This document shows, in pieces, positions 46,401-59,689 of a DNA stretch of 64,000 bases. A model generated the notes under the pieces. It saw only the letters and a list, made by a program, of their open reading frames with translations. It made no database searches and was not told the DNA's origin. Source of the DNA: Sambucus nigra (lineage: Eukaryota > Streptophyta > Magnoliopsida > Dipsacales > Adoxaceae); assembly GCA_949130495.1 (NCBI GenBank), contig OX422218.1, positions 40,618,651-40,682,650 of the forward strand. Direction: 5' to 3'. Each line of letters starts with the position of its first letter. Within the stretch, counting starts at the first letter, position 1. Both the position numbers and the translations under genes were made by a program.

Positions 46401-49400
46401 ATCAGGTTCTAGTGTCCTTAGGATCTGTACGGCTTATTATGTTTCCGCTGAGCTTTCTTTGATATATAGCCCTATGCTTAGGATTGTTGATATCTTTGGT
46501 GAGATTTCGTTCTCCTTCTTTAATACATATGGTAGTGAATCTTATTTGCGATCGGGTGTATTCGAGTACCGAACAGTGCAGTACGTCAGGCGAAGACGGA
46601 TGGGAGAATAGCAGGAGGCAAACTTATATTGAGAATAATTGATTTATTTAAAGAAGGACGACCGTAGTTGAAGTCACCGATGTTATGGCACGAAAGTCCT
46701 GGAAGATATAGAAGGCTAAGGCGCGACTTGAAACTTCCGGGTACGGCTATCGTATGAATGGGGTCAAATTCGACACATCCAACAAGGTTGGAATGGGAGA
46801 GAAAGAATTAATGTAACATTGAAAAGAACCAGCAGTAACAATACTCGAAAGAAGAGGACGGCATGTGCTAGCCAAACGAACGCAAAGTATCCAAAGGCTT
46901 GGACTTGTGTCAGAGTATGGCTAATCGACAGTGAAAATTTGAGAAAAATTTTCTCATCTCGTGAGAGCGGAGATTCTATGAGGAGAAACAATCACCACAC
47001 TTATAAGTGCGTACACGAATGGTTTGACCATAAGTTCCGTGATCAAATGTTTAGGGTGAGAAACGAATGTCGTTTTGAACTCACACGAAAGGTCCGGACA
47101 TAGGTCACTTTGTGAGGAGAAATAAAATTATTTAGTGAACCCTACACCGGGTGAAGTAGGTGAAACGGAAAAGGGGATATTAAAGGAAGAATTTACAGAG
47201 GAGAATCGCAAGTCCTTCGGGCAGGATTCTGCTTGGACGGTTAAAGAAAATGGTATTGTTGCATAGTGTTAATTTGGAGGTAAACATCCCCGAGTGGGGA
47301 GACACGAGAATCGAGAACCTTACATAAAGTAAGACTGGGGAAAAACTGGTGTTGGAGAAGCATTACAATGGGAAGACCCAATGGAGAAACCGTTAAAATA
47401 ATCCGATAGAGGAATTACTACCGAGCGATGGTAATTTCAGTAAAAGAGGTGGGAAATTAGTAGCGTGATCCTTAAGGCCGTCAACACTAAGGAAACAACA
47501 GAGATAGTCGTTTGAGTCAAGACTACCAACGTCCGAGAGATGGACCACCTTAACATGATTTGTGAGACAAAAGATAAGTAGAGTATGTGTAGAGGTATTT
47601 CTGTGAGGAGTGAAACCCGTGCGTTATAAAAATTTTCCCGATACAAGAGTAGGGATCTAGGTATTGTGCCTGGCGAGGGCAACAGTTATCGAAATATTCG
47701 GTGTGGGACAGATATGTGTGGTATGTCCAGGAACCATTTGAGTAGCCGGGACGATTTATAAAATAGAAGTATGAGTTACATTCTCAGATGTTGATGCATG
47801 TTAGTTGTAGCGTGGATGAGTTGCTACATTTGTCACTATTGTTATTTTCACTTGAGAGTAGAATTTAGTGAGTATATCAGTAACTTTATTATATACGAGA
47901 ACATTTTTCCCTGATAGCGTGGGGGATTTACTTTTATTGTCATCCGCGGAGGATGAATGGGTATAATAATAGCGGTGTTGCTTTATTGATATTACTCGTT
48001 TTAGTGCTGTATTATACGAGTATGTGATGATATTATTTATGGTTTTATTTATATATTTATACCGATAGTGTGCTGGTATTGTAAGTTTATTGGGATTGCC
48101 ACCTTGGGGTAGCATGTTTTGTTCTGGCGAGGCCCCATCTGTGAGAGGGTCGGACTCGCAATTGTACATTTGTATATAGGTATATATATACATATATTTG
48201 AATATGTTGTGATTTCAAAGTGGTATAATGGTCTCGGATATTGAATCCCATTATGCGTAGGGATTTCATTATTATGAATCGTATGTAATTGATTTTCTAG
48301 TCAACAAAGAGTTGGTTGGTTTTTATAATTAACGATAGAGATGTAGTACCAAAAAGAGTGCATTGTCTTATTCCCCGTTAGAGATTTGGGAGTTTATACT
48401 CATAGTTGTATGTCTGGGGACGGGATTTTGAGAACCCCGATCTTAATTACGTGGTGTATATGGAATCTGATTACCATCAGTGTCAAGAGAAAGTGACATT
48501 CGAAGGGAGATCCTTGTTTAAGTGTCATTGCGGCAAAATGTAACTTTGTTGAGAAACGAGAGTGTAGGGGTACATGCTATGGACAGGGCTTAACGAATTT
48601 CGATGACCAACAATGTTAGGTAGTAGTGTATCGGGGGGGTTCCTTGTTTGGATTTCGCTTTGCGAGACACTCCACGCATGAAACTTAGCGTAAGATTGGT
48701 AGTAAGGAGAAGTGTGGCCCTTCGTTCATGAATTGGATACCTCTATCGATACGGGAGTATGTAGTTATAACGGGAAGTTACAAGGAGTAAATTATGTTGT
48801 AAGCCCATTAGAGCCAGTTGTTAGTAAATGACTATGTAAGTACTAATAATATTAGTTTTGGCACGACATGTTGAGGGACGCATTGAGGATAAGGAGAATT
48901 TAGGATTTGTAATTCAGTAGCGATTGAGAACGCCCAAGTAGTATAGCGTCGTTGTATTTACAGTGACGATAAAGAGTTTGAGATTTGTATGAAGCGTATA
49001 ATGTTTAAGAACCATATAGTTGGGATATAAGGGGCAGAGACACCTTGAATTGCTAAAGTGTAAATAAAAGGAAGAGGGAACATGGACGGGCAAGATTTTT
49101 GCGTATGAGGTTAAACGTCATAAGAAAAGGTATAAGTGAATATCATGTGTAGTCAGTGTAGCACGTTCAAATTTGGAGATTTAGTTTATTTTCGAGACAG
49201 TTGGATTGTTGTAATTATTTTCGAGAGATCTGCTGTATGAAATTGAAGATGAGAATATTGGTTTCTTGTTTTATTGTGGGATTTGGATGCTGTGTACCTT
49301 GTTATTTGTGGATTAGTTTAGTTTATCGATAGTAGCGCATCGTTCGCTCTCTCCGAGCGGGCGGGGTGTTTTTCCCATAAATCGAATGTTGAGAATAACT

Positions 49401-49983
49401 CAAGCGTAAATAAAATGAGGATGTCAATCAGGTATGAAGTCTAGTTATGTACAAAGTAGTGAAAAGGGGTATAGTTCCAAACTTTTGGTATTCGTCGGGA
49501 GAATAAGATCATCAAGAATTTGAACGGGGAAAAGTTTATGTGAATATCGACATTGAAAGAGGGATAGTAAATAGTAGACCAGTTAGGGTTAGATGAACCA
49601 CCAAATAATTTTGTACCAAGTCGACGATTCCAAGAATGGAGGGTCTAGTGGAAAAAGTGAGAAATGGTTATATACTTGGAGTAATTTACACTATTAGATA
49701 GTGAACACGCCGATACGTGGTTTGACGTAGTGCTATTTAGAACTGGGATGAAACCCCTGATATCCACATTCAAGTGGGGTGACTATAAGTAGTGAGATAT
49801 AGCGATTCAAACGGAGGGTTGTATCACCTAAAACCCGAAGTCCAGGAGCAAGGTGACTAACGATTGATGGATTGTATGAAAGAAATTTTGGATCCATTGC
49901 GATATTTTTAATTCCAACTCGGGTATAACTAGTGAGGTACATTGTAGACATGAGGAACAGATATTACCAAATGGTAACGCTAA

Positions 49984-49996
49984 GGGGGGGGGGGGG
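49984..49996 (+). repeat. Internal poly-G tract
   Basis: Thirteen consecutive G residues are followed by AAAG. The position, 0.5 kb before the 3' LTR, could make it a secondary polypurine primer, but it may only be a slippage-prone homopolymer whose exact length is unreliable. Confidence 0.6.
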
Positions 49997-50365
49997 AAAG
50001 CACCCGTATATATTTATGGTGGATAAGGTACTTATAAAGGTTAGTGTAACACCAACAGGATGACGTGGTTTTCACTTGTGTAAAGGTCACAACGTCGGGA
50101 ATAGAGATTCAAAGAGGGGGCAAGAGTAATCAGATATGTTATGGATTCCTTCCAGAATGGGTGTCTCATGTTTTGATAAAAGCGGGAGTAAATGCGTGGT
50201 GAGGTGAGGACTCATAAGGTTATTGACACAAAATGGCCAATGATGTATAAGGTATTTTTACTATATTGTTGTTTAATAAGCACAACGCGAAGTGCATTTA
50301 TCGAGATTATTCTGATAAGGTATCAAGTATGTTAAACAAACTCATTGTGAAGCGAGGGTTTTAGT

Positions 50366-50421
50366 AATTAATCCGGATAAAAATATTAACGTGATGTGAG
50401 TTAGTATTTTATTATAATGTG
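50366..50421 (+). repeat. 56-bp LTR fragment duplicated inside the interior
   Basis: AATTAATCCGGATAAAAATA and the bases following it to ATAATGTG are identical to 43433-43488 of the 5' LTR (and to the equivalent of the 3' LTR). Flanks differ on both sides. The copy lies about 80 bp before the 3' LTR, between interior sequence and the TTTCGGGACGAAATTC segment. Confidence 0.9.
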
Positions 50422-50489
50422 AACACTGGAGGTTACATATTTGTAGGCGTACCTTACTTTTCCGAATTTCGGGACGAAATTCAGTTATT

Positions 50490-50499
50490 AGGGGGGGAG
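50490..50499 (+). other. Polypurine tract
   Basis: AGGGGGGGAG lies directly before TA and the 3' LTR start at 50502. It is in the standard position for plus-strand priming and is preceded by TTTCGGGACGAAATTC, a sequence common at the 3' end of Tekay/Del-type elements. Confidence 0.9.
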
Positions 50500-50501
50500 T
50501 A

Positions 50502-53500
50502 TGTAATACCCCGTATTTTCTGTGATATTTATTTTTGGGGATTAATTGAATTAAATGTCTATTAATTGGAAATTAATCCGGATAAAAATATTAACGTGAT
50601 GTGAGTTAGTATTTTATTATAATGTGCATACTTGGCATTATATGAATATTGCTAATATTGAAATTGTCACGTGATTGAAATACGGCAATTTGGAAACTTT
50701 GTTGAGACGCGTGTGACCGCCGCGTCATGGTATTTTATTATTAAATTAAAAAGTAAAGTTTAGTTCCATTAACCGTATGGTCGTTTTGAGTGCGCCAACG
50801 CGTCCGGAAGGGTCGAGATAGTCAGAAAATACTAGCCGGGAGTTTAGTTTGGGTCCCGGGGTATTTTTGGGTCATACCGGTAACTTATAGGGGTATTTTG
50901 GTAATTTCGTATTTTTAGGAATTAAAAATGACGAAAATTAGGAGTCTTTATCTGATTGGGAATAGACCCACTAAACCCACTAACCAACCCTTAATGACCC
51001 AATAAGCTACGGAGGTTATCAATTAGGTTTCCAACTTTCCCAAAGAAAACCCTAGCCACCATAGCCACCTTTGGAGAAGAAAGCTTGGAGAGGGAGAGGA
51101 AGAGAAGGAATTCTGCAGAAATCCTTACCAAATCAAAACCAAATTCAGAGACAATAGAGGCAAGTGATTTAAATTACATTCTTTATTCAGTGAATGCTTC
51201 TTCCATGTTAGAAATCTTGATAATCAATCTTATTTAAGAGTTAAAGGAAAACCCATGAAATTTGAAGTTATTAGTTTAATTTAGGGTATAGGTTTGCATG
51301 TAGAAACGTTGTTTGAAGATTGAATTCAGAGATTTCATATTTATGTGATGTAACAACGGATTAATTCTGGGAATTTATGATGATAATAATCTAGGGTTTA
51401 TGTTCTTGAAGAAAATTGGGGAAAAAGTGTAGAATCTTGTGATTTAATGATGTTTAGGATGCATTAATTCCTTAAAAGAAGTTAGTATATGACCTTAGCA
51501 TGTTTTAGGATGATTGGAGAACTTAAAACATTGCTGGAACGAACTTTGGAGAAGATTTGAGGAGTAAAAATGGTGAAAAATGAGATTTAGAGAAATCTGG
51601 GACGAAACTGGTAGGTCGTTAGAAGCCCCTCCCCAGGTCGTTCGAACGAACTCGTTCGAACGAGCTTCTAACGAGTTGACCAGTCGCTTCTAACGAAAGG
51701 GAACTTCGTTCGATAACTTCGTTCGAACGAGATCTCGTTAGAAGGTACAGTTCGTTCGAACGAACTGGATCTCGTTCGAACAGTCTCGTTCGAACGAGAC
51801 TTCTAACGAGCTGACAGTGTGATCTCGTTCGAACAGTCTCGTTCGAACGAGACTTCTAACGAGCTGACAGTGTAATCTCGTTCGAACGAGACTTCTAACG
51901 AGCTGGCAGTCTGGGCCTTTTTGGACTGTTTTGATTTTTGGAGTCCCGTAAACTTGTTCGAGGATATAGATAACATTCCGATGATGACATAATGATAGAA
52001 TTGGGACATTTGGGTATTTATGAGAAGGAAATTATATACGAGTGATTTAAACCAATGAATCGTTTGGGTTGAGACATGAGTGTCTACTACGACGTGAGAA
52101 TAAATTATGGCGCGTATGATTATAAACCGGAGTCGTATAAAGTGTGTAAATTAGATATTGGTACTAGAATGAGAATAGTACTACTATTAAACTACGGGAT
52201 TACTAAGAAATGTGTTTACTTAATATTGGTATATGAATTGTGTGTATGACATACCTACCATACTTGCTATCACGGGAGGTTTGCGTTCGCTTAGGGCCCT
52301 CTAATCCTTGTGTTGCCCGGATTTAGACTGGTTACCTCGATGAACATAGGTCATAGAAAGACATATTGGGATATTAATAAGTCCGCTGATCGTGGGAGCG
52401 TAGGTATGTGCGTGACCCATGTGATGTGATTGTGTTCGCCTCCATTATTTGTGATGTTGTTATCTTTGAACTATTCCTAAGAGATTCGGAATATGTGATC
52501 CTTATGTACGTGATGTACCGGGATGGATAGCAGAGTATGTGTGCACCGCAGCTAGTTCTCGGGGTGCTTGTATTGTATATTTATGATGTGAATAATATAC
52601 ACTTAATTATGGGAACTTTCATGTTAATATTGTGAATATAATTATGGTAATGTTTAGAGAAAACGTAACGGGTAAATTGATAGTGAATTATAATACATTG
52701 CGAATCTGAGTTTATGTAAAGCCTCTGTTTTAGATTGTTAACGCTAGAAGTTAATATGGGAATTAAGTAGTAATGGGTAGAACTTATTACGGTTTGATTA
52801 GATGAGTATATCATAGTAGATGGGTACAGAACGTTAGGAGTGCACATGTAGTCGAGAGGTGAGAAATTTCATGTGAGTGCACGTCCTAACATGTACTTTG
52901 CATTTAATGTTTTAAATGTTTTTAAAGCACTTGCAGGTTTTTAAAATGATTTCCAGTTTCGGGCTCTGACCCATTTGCTTTCAAATCTATTTTCTTGTAA
53001 AACCATTTTAGGTGCCCAGCCACAAGGACACCATGCATAGGATACTCATTCAGGTGGCGAGCTGTAGCTATTTGTGGAAGCTACAGGGATTTGCTTATAG
53101 ACGCTTTTGTCATTTGGATTCCGTATTCAGTACTCTTCAGTTGTAGGGCATGTTGCCCATATTCTATTAGAGATATTTCCATTTCAGTTTTCAGACTTTG
53201 GCATGTATTGATTCAGTATTCAGTATATCATTACTTTTCAGTTGTGGGATTTGTAGTGAGGAGTTTTCCTCCAGACTTTATTTACATTATGTGATGGTTA
53301 TTCTATTTACGTTGTTATGGTGAATGGTGTTATTATTCTTCATTACACTTGTTGCATGTTAATCAGATTTAAATTAAAATTTGGCAACTTACTTTTTAAA
53401 TACTAGGTGGTTAGCAATAATAAAATGTTTTCGACAGTGATGCTATTAACTGGACCAACTTGGCATTTTGAATTAATTTAATAAAGGAGTAGCTACCCGG

Positions 53501-53524
53501 TATTTAATTAGTCGGGGTGTCACA
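50502..53524 (+). repeat. 3' LTR (3023 bp)
   Basis: It is identical in length to the 5' LTR and offset by 7138 bp throughout. It ends GGTGTCACA at 53524 and is followed by the target duplication GACGT and satellite. The nine-fold TTCGAA cluster is intact here; it carries CTAACGAG where the 5' copy has CTAATGAG. Confidence 0.95.
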
Positions 53525-53529
53525 GACGT
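53525..53529 (+). repeat. Right target-site duplication of the LTR element (GACGT)
   Basis: GACGT follows the 3' LTR and continues as GAACTTGAAAAAAATAGAC, exactly the satellite sequence expected after TAC at 43358. Removing the element and one duplicate restores a normal monomer. Confidence 0.95.
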
Positions 53530-56500
53530 GAACTTGAAAAAAATAGACTTAAGCATAAAAACATGCCATCGAAGGGTGAAAACATAAAACTACCACAAAA
53601 CGGTCCCGTAAGAGTCACGATCACCTCGCACGGGACCAATGCGACTCGTAGGAACCGGCCGCGTAGTCACGGGGCTCCCGGTTTGAGTGTACGACGTGAA
53701 TTTGAAGAAAATTAGACTTTTGCATAAAAACATGCCATTGAAGGGTGAAAACGTAAAACAGCCACAAAACGGTACCGTAACAGTCACGAACACCTCGCAC
53801 GGGACCAATGTGACTCGTAGGAACTGACCGCGTAGTCACGGGGCTCCCGGTTTGAGTGTACAGCGTGAAAACTCACAAAATTAGACTTAACCATAAAAAC
53901 ATGTCATCCAAGGGTGAAAACGTAAAACAACCACAAAAATATACCGTAAGAGTCACGAACACCTCGCACGGGACCAATGCGACTCGTAGGAACCGATCGC
54001 GTAGTCACGGGGATCCCGATTTGAGCGTACGACGTGAATTTGCAAAAAATTAGACCTAACCATAAAAACATGCCATCGAAAGGTGAAAACGTAAAAATGA
54101 TACAAAACGGTACCGAAAGAGTCACGAACACCTCGCGTGGGACCAATACGACTCGTAGGAACCGACCGCGTATTCACGGGGATCCCGGTTAGAGTGTACA
54201 GCTGGAATTTGCAAGAAATAGACTTATGCATAAAAACACGTCATCGAAGGGTGAAAACGTAAAACAACCACAAAACGGTACCGTAACAGTCATAAGCACC
54301 TCGCACGGGACCAATGCGACTCGTAGGAATCGACCGCGTAGTCAGGGGGTCCCGGTTTGAGTGTACGACGTGAATTTGCAAAAAATTAGACTTAAGCATA
54401 AAAACTTGCCATCGAAGGGTGAAAATGTAAAACAGCCACAAAACGGTACCGTAAGAGTCCTGAACACCTCGCACGGGACCAATGTGACTCGTAGGAACTG
54501 ATCGCGTAGTCACGGGGCTCCCGGTTTGAGTGTACGACGTGAATTTGCAAGAAATTAGACTTATGCCTAAAAAATTCAATCGAATGGTGACAACGTAAAA
54601 CAGCCACAAAACGGTACCGTAAGAGTCATGAACACCTCGCACGGGACCAATGTGACTCGTAGGAACCGACCGCGTAGTCACGGGGCTCTCGGTTTGAGTG
54701 TACGACGTAAATTTGTAAAAAATAGACTTAGGCATAAAAACATGCAATCGAATGATGAAAATGTAAAACAACCACAAAACGGTACTGTAAGAGTCACGAA
54801 CACCTCGCACGGGAGCAATGTGACTTGTAGGAACCGACCGCGTAGTCACGGTGCTCCCGATTTGAGTGTACGACGTGAATTTGCCAAACATTAGACTTAA
54901 GCATAAAAACATGGAACCGAAGGGTGAAAACGTAAAACAGCCACAAAACGGTACCGTAAGAGTCACGAACACCTCACACGGGACCAATGCGACTCGTAGG
55001 AACCGTCCGCGTAGTCACGGGATTCCCGGTTTGAGTGTACGACGTGAATTTGCAAAAAAATAGACTTATGCATAAAAACATGCCATCGAAGGGTGAAAAC
55101 GTAAAAAAGACACAAAACGGTCCCGTAAGAGTCACGAGCACGTCTCACGGGACCAATGCAACTCGTAGGAACCGACCGCGTAGTCACGGGGCTCCCAGTT
55201 TGAGTGTAAGACGTGAATTTGAAAAATTAGACTTATGCATAAAAACATGCCATCGAAGGGTGAAAACATAAAACTGCCACAAAACGGTCCCGTAAGAGTC
55301 ACGAACACCTCGCACGGGACCAATGCGGCTCGTAAGAACCGACCGCGTAGTCACGGGGCTCCCGGTTTGAGTGTACGACGTGAATTTGCAAAAAAATAGA
55401 CTTGTGCACAAAAAATGACATCGAAGGGTGAAAATGTAAAGCAGCCACAAAATGGTACCGTAACAGTCACGAACACCTCGCACGGGACCATTGTGACTCG
55501 TAGGAACCGACAGCATAGTCACGGGGTCCCGGTTTGAGTGTACGGCGTGAAATTGAAAAAATTAGACTTCAGTATAAAAACATGTCATCGAAGGGTGAAA
55601 ATGTAAAATAGCAACAAAACTCTACCGTAAGAGTCACGAACACCTCGCACGGGACCAATGCGACTCGTAGGAACCGACCGCGTAGTCACGGTGCTCCCGG
55701 TTTGAGTGTACGACGTGAATTTGAAAAAATTAGACTTAAGCATAAAAACATGCCATCGAAGGGTGAAAACATAAAACTACGACAAAACGGTCCCGCAAGA
55801 GTCACGATCACCTCGCACGGGACCAATGCGACTCATAGGAACCGACCGCGTAGTCACGGGGCTCCCGGTTTGAGTGTACGACGTGAATTTGAAAAAAATT
55901 AGACTTGTGCATAAAAACATGCCATTGAAGGGTGAAAATGTAAAACAGCCACAAAACGGTACCGTAAGAGTCACGAACACCTCGCACGGGACCAATGTGA
56001 CTCGTAGGAACTGACCGCGTAGTCACGGGGTTCCCGGTTTGAGTGTACGGCGTGAAAATTCAAAAAATTAGACTTAAGCATAAAAACATGTCATCGAAGG
56101 GTGAAAACGTAAAACAGCCACAAAACACTACCGTAAGAGTCACGAACACCTCGCACGGGACCAATGAGACTCGTAGGAACCGATCGCGTAGTCATGGGGA
56201 TCCCGGTTTGAGTGTACGACGTGAATTTGCAAAAAATTAGACTTAACCATAAAAACATGCCATCGAGGGTGAAAACGTAAAACTGATACAAAACGGTACA
56301 GAAAGAGTCACAAACACCTCGCATGGGACCAATGCGACTCGTAGGAACCGACCGCGTATTCACGGGGATCCCGGTTTGAGTGTACAACTGGAATTTGCAA
56401 GAAATAGACTTATGCATAAAAACACGTCATCGAAGGGTGAAAACGTAAAACAACCACAAATCGGTACCATAACAGTCATGAGCACCTCGTTCGGGACCAA

Positions 56501-57230
56501 TGTGACTCGTAGGAACCGACCGCGTAGTCACGGGGCTCCCGGTTTGAGTGTACAACGTGAATTTGCAAAAAAATTGACTTAAGCATAAAAACATGCCATC
56601 GAAGGGTGAAAATGTAAAACAACCACAAAACTCTACCGTAAGAGTCACGAACACCTCACACGGGACCAATTCGACTCGTAGGAACCGTCCGCGTAGTCAC
56701 GGGATTCCTGGTTTGAGTGTACGACGTGAATTTGCAAAAAATAGACTTATGCATAAAAACATGCCATCGAAGGGTGAAAACGTAAAACAGCCACAAAACG
56801 GTCCCGTAAGAGTCACGAGCACGTCTCACGAGACCAATGCAACTCGTAGGAACCGACGGCGTAGTCACGGGGCTCCCAGTTTGAGTGTAAGACGTGAATT
56901 CGAAAATTAGACTTATGCATAAAAACATGCCATCGAAGGGTGAAAACATAAAACTGGCACAAAACGGTCCCGTAAGAGTCACGAACACCTCGCACGGGAC
57001 CAATGCGGCTCGTAGGAACCGACCGCGTAGTCACGGTGCTCCCGGTTTGAGTGTACGACGTGAATTTGCAAAAAAATAGACTTGTGCACAAAAAATGACA
57101 CCGAAGGGTGAAAATGTAAAGCAGCCACAAAACGGTACCGTAACAGTCACGAACACCTCGCACGGGACCAATGTGACTCGTAGGAACCGACCGCATAGTC
57201 ACGGGGTCCCGGTTTGAGTGTACGGCGTGA
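53525..57230 (+). repeat. ~169-bp satellite array, block right of the LTR element
   Basis: This block continues the same satellite in the same orientation. It includes subtypes seen at 34-43 kb: GTATTCAC..CAGCTGGAATTTGC near 54,172 and 56,356, and the TATGCCTAAAAAATTCAATCG type near 54,561. A recurrent monomer with the shortened GTGAATT(C/T)GAAAATTAG join lies near 55,216 and 56,895. Monomer order suggests a roughly 1.7-kb repeat of about ten monomers between 55.0 and 57.2 kb, but copies are diverged. Confidence 0.95.
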
Positions 57231-57430
57231 NNNNNNNNNNNNNNNNNNNNNNNNNNNNNNNNNNNNNNNNNNNNNNNNNNNNNNNNNNNNNNNNNNNNNN
57301 NNNNNNNNNNNNNNNNNNNNNNNNNNNNNNNNNNNNNNNNNNNNNNNNNNNNNNNNNNNNNNNNNNNNNNNNNNNNNNNNNNNNNNNNNNNNNNNNNNNN
57401 NNNNNNNNNNNNNNNNNNNNNNNNNNNNNN
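57231..57430. other. Assembly gap (200 N)
   Basis: Exactly 200 N residues interrupt the satellite. The left flank ends in a GTACGGCGTGA subtype and the right flank resumes at TCATGAACACCTCGC. A round number suggests an arbitrary gap size, so the real missing length may differ. ORFs called across it are meaningless. Confidence 0.99.
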
Positions 57431-59689
57431 TCATGAACACCTCGCATGGGAGCAATGTGACTCGTAGGAACCGACCGCGTAGTCACGGTGCTCCCGGTTT
57501 GAGTGTACGACGTGAATTTGCCAAAAATTAGACTTAAGCATAAAAACATGGAATCGAAGGGTGAAAATGTAAAACAGCGATAAAACGGTACCGTAAGAGT
57601 CACGAACACCTCGCACGAGACCAATGCGACTCGTAGGAACCGACCGCGTAGTCACGGGGCTCCCAGTCTGAGTGTACGACGTGAATTTGAAAAAATTAGA
57701 CTTATCCATAAAAACATGCCATCGAAGGGTGAAAACATAAAACTTGCACAAAACGGTCCCGTAAGAGTCACGAACACCTCGCACGGGACCAATGCGACTC
57801 GTAGGAACCGACCGCGTAGTCACGGCGCTCCCGGTTTGAGTGTACGACGTGAATTTGCAAAAAATTAGACTTGTGCATAAAAACATGCCATCGAAGGGTG
57901 AAAACGTAAAACTTCCACAAAACGGTACTGAAAGAGTCACGAACACCTCGCACGGGACCAATGCGACTCGTAGGAACCGACTGCGTATTCACGGCGCTCC
58001 CGGTTTGAGTGTACAACTTGAATTTACAAGAAATAGACTTATGCATAAAAACATGTCATCGAATGGTGAAAACGTAAAAAACCACAAAACGGTATCGTAA
58101 CAGTCATGAGCACCTCGCACGGGACCAATCTGACTCGTAGGAACCGACCGTGTAGTCACGGGGTTCCCAGTTTGAGTGTACGGCGTGAATTTACAAAAAA
58201 TTATACTTAAGCAGAAAAACATGCCATCGAAGGGTGAAAACGTAAAACAACCACAAAACTCTATCGTAAGAGTCACGAACACCTCGCACGGGACCAATGC
58301 GACTCGTAGGAACCGACCGCGTAGTCACGGGGATCCCAGTTTGAGTGTACGACGTGAGTTTGTAAAAAATAGACTTAAGCATAAAAACATGCAATCGAAG
58401 GATGAAATTGTAAAACAACCACAAAACGGTACCGTAAGAGTCACGAACACCTCGCACGGGAGCAATGTGACTCGTAGGAACCGACCGCGTAGTCACGGTG
58501 CTCCCGGTTTGAGTGTACGACGTGAATTTTTCAAAAATTAGACTTAAGCATAAAAACATGGAATCGAAGGGTGAAAACGTAAAACAGCGACAAAACGGTA
58601 CCGTAAGAGTCACGAACACCTCGCACGAGACCAATGCAACTCGTAGGAACCGACGGCGTAGTCACGGGGCTCCCAATTTGAGTGTAAGACGTGAATTCGA
58701 AAAATTAGACTTATGCATAAAAACATGCCATCGAAGGGTGAAAACATAAAACTGCCACAAAACGGTCCCATAAGAGTCACGAACACCTCGCACGGGACCA
58801 ATGCGGCTCATAGGAACCGACCGCATAGTCACGGGGCTCCCGGTTTGAGTGTATGACGTGAATTTGCAAAAAAATAGACTTGTGCACAAAAAATGACACC
58901 GAAGGGTGAAAATGTAAAGCAGCCACAAAACGGTACCGTAACAGTCACGAACACCTCACACGGGACCAATGTGACTCGTAGGAACCGACCGCATAGTCAC
59001 GGGGTCCCGGTTTGAGTGTACGGCGTGAATTTGAAAAAATTAGACTTCAGCATAAAAACATGTCATCGAAGGGTGAAAATGTAAAATAGCAACAAAACTC
59101 TACCGTAAGAGTCACGAACACCTCGCACGGGACCAATGAGACTCGTAGGAACCGACCGCGTAGTGACCGCGCTCCCGATTTGAGTGTACGACGTGAATTT
59201 ACAAAAAAATAGACTTGTGCATAAAAACATGCCATCGAAGGGTGAAAACGTAAAACATCCACAAAACGGTACCGAAAGAGTCACGAGCACCTCGCATGGG
59301 ACCAATGCAACTCGTAGGAACCGAGCACGTAGTCACGGGGCTCCCGGTTTTAGTGTACGGCGTGAATTTGTAAAAAATTAGATTTAAGCATAAAAATATG
59401 CCATCGAAGGGTGAACACATAAAACAACCACAAAACTCTACCGTAAGAGTCACGAACACCTTGCACGGGACCAATGCGACTCGTAGGAACCGACCGTGTA
59501 GTCACGAGAATTTCGGTTTGAGTGGACGAGGTGAATTTGCAAAAAATTAGACTTAAGCATAAAAACATGCCATCGAAGGGTGAAAATGTAAAACAGCCAA
59601 AAAATGGTACCGTAAGAGTCCCGAACACCTCGCACGGGACCAATGCGACTCGTAGGAACCGTCCGCGTAGTCACGGGAATCCCGGTCTG

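Larger units (their letters stand above)
46387..50501 (+). other. Non-coding interior of the LARD-like element
   Basis: The 4115-bp interior has only short frames. The longest plus-strand one (46819-47103, 94 codons, basic and serine/asparagine-rich) matches no retroelement domain I know. The minus-strand 130-codon frame at 47801-48193 also lacks motifs. No zinc-knuckle, aspartic-protease, RT or integrase signature was found. A 13-G run lies at 49984-49996. Near the right end is a 56-bp copy of LTR sequence. The interior presumably carries packaging and dimerisation signals, which cannot be located by eye. Confidence 0.75.
43364..53524 (+). mobile_element. LARD-like non-autonomous LTR retrotransposon, 10,161 bp
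   Basis: Two 3023-bp direct LTRs bound a 4115-bp interior. The LTRs begin TGTAATACCCCG and end GGTGTCACA. A PBS matching plant initiator-methionine tRNA and a G-rich polypurine tract occupy the expected places, and a 5-bp target duplication flanks the element. No gag, protease, RT, RNase H or integrase motif could be read in any frame of the interior. Long LTRs with a non-coding interior match the LARD class. The TGTAATACCCCG start and the TTTCGGGACGAAATTC sequence before the polypurine tract resemble Tekay/Del chromoviruses, the probable source of its proteins. The element interrupts one satellite monomer and is younger than it. Confidence 0.9.

Noticed and set aside
46819..47103. 94-codon plus-strand ORF in the retrotransposon interior as a gag remnant
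   Set aside because: It has no zinc knuckle or capsid-like segment, and the surrounding frames are closed. It is compatible with chance in this sequence.
54241..54987. 248-codon minus-strand open frame
   Set aside because: It is satellite-derived repeat peptide like the others. Related frames elsewhere (30468-31166, 34687-35385, 40248-40946) differ by frameshifts and stops.
57147..57624. ORFs spanning the N gap
   Set aside because: They contain about 67 unknown residues created by the 200-N gap and are otherwise satellite.
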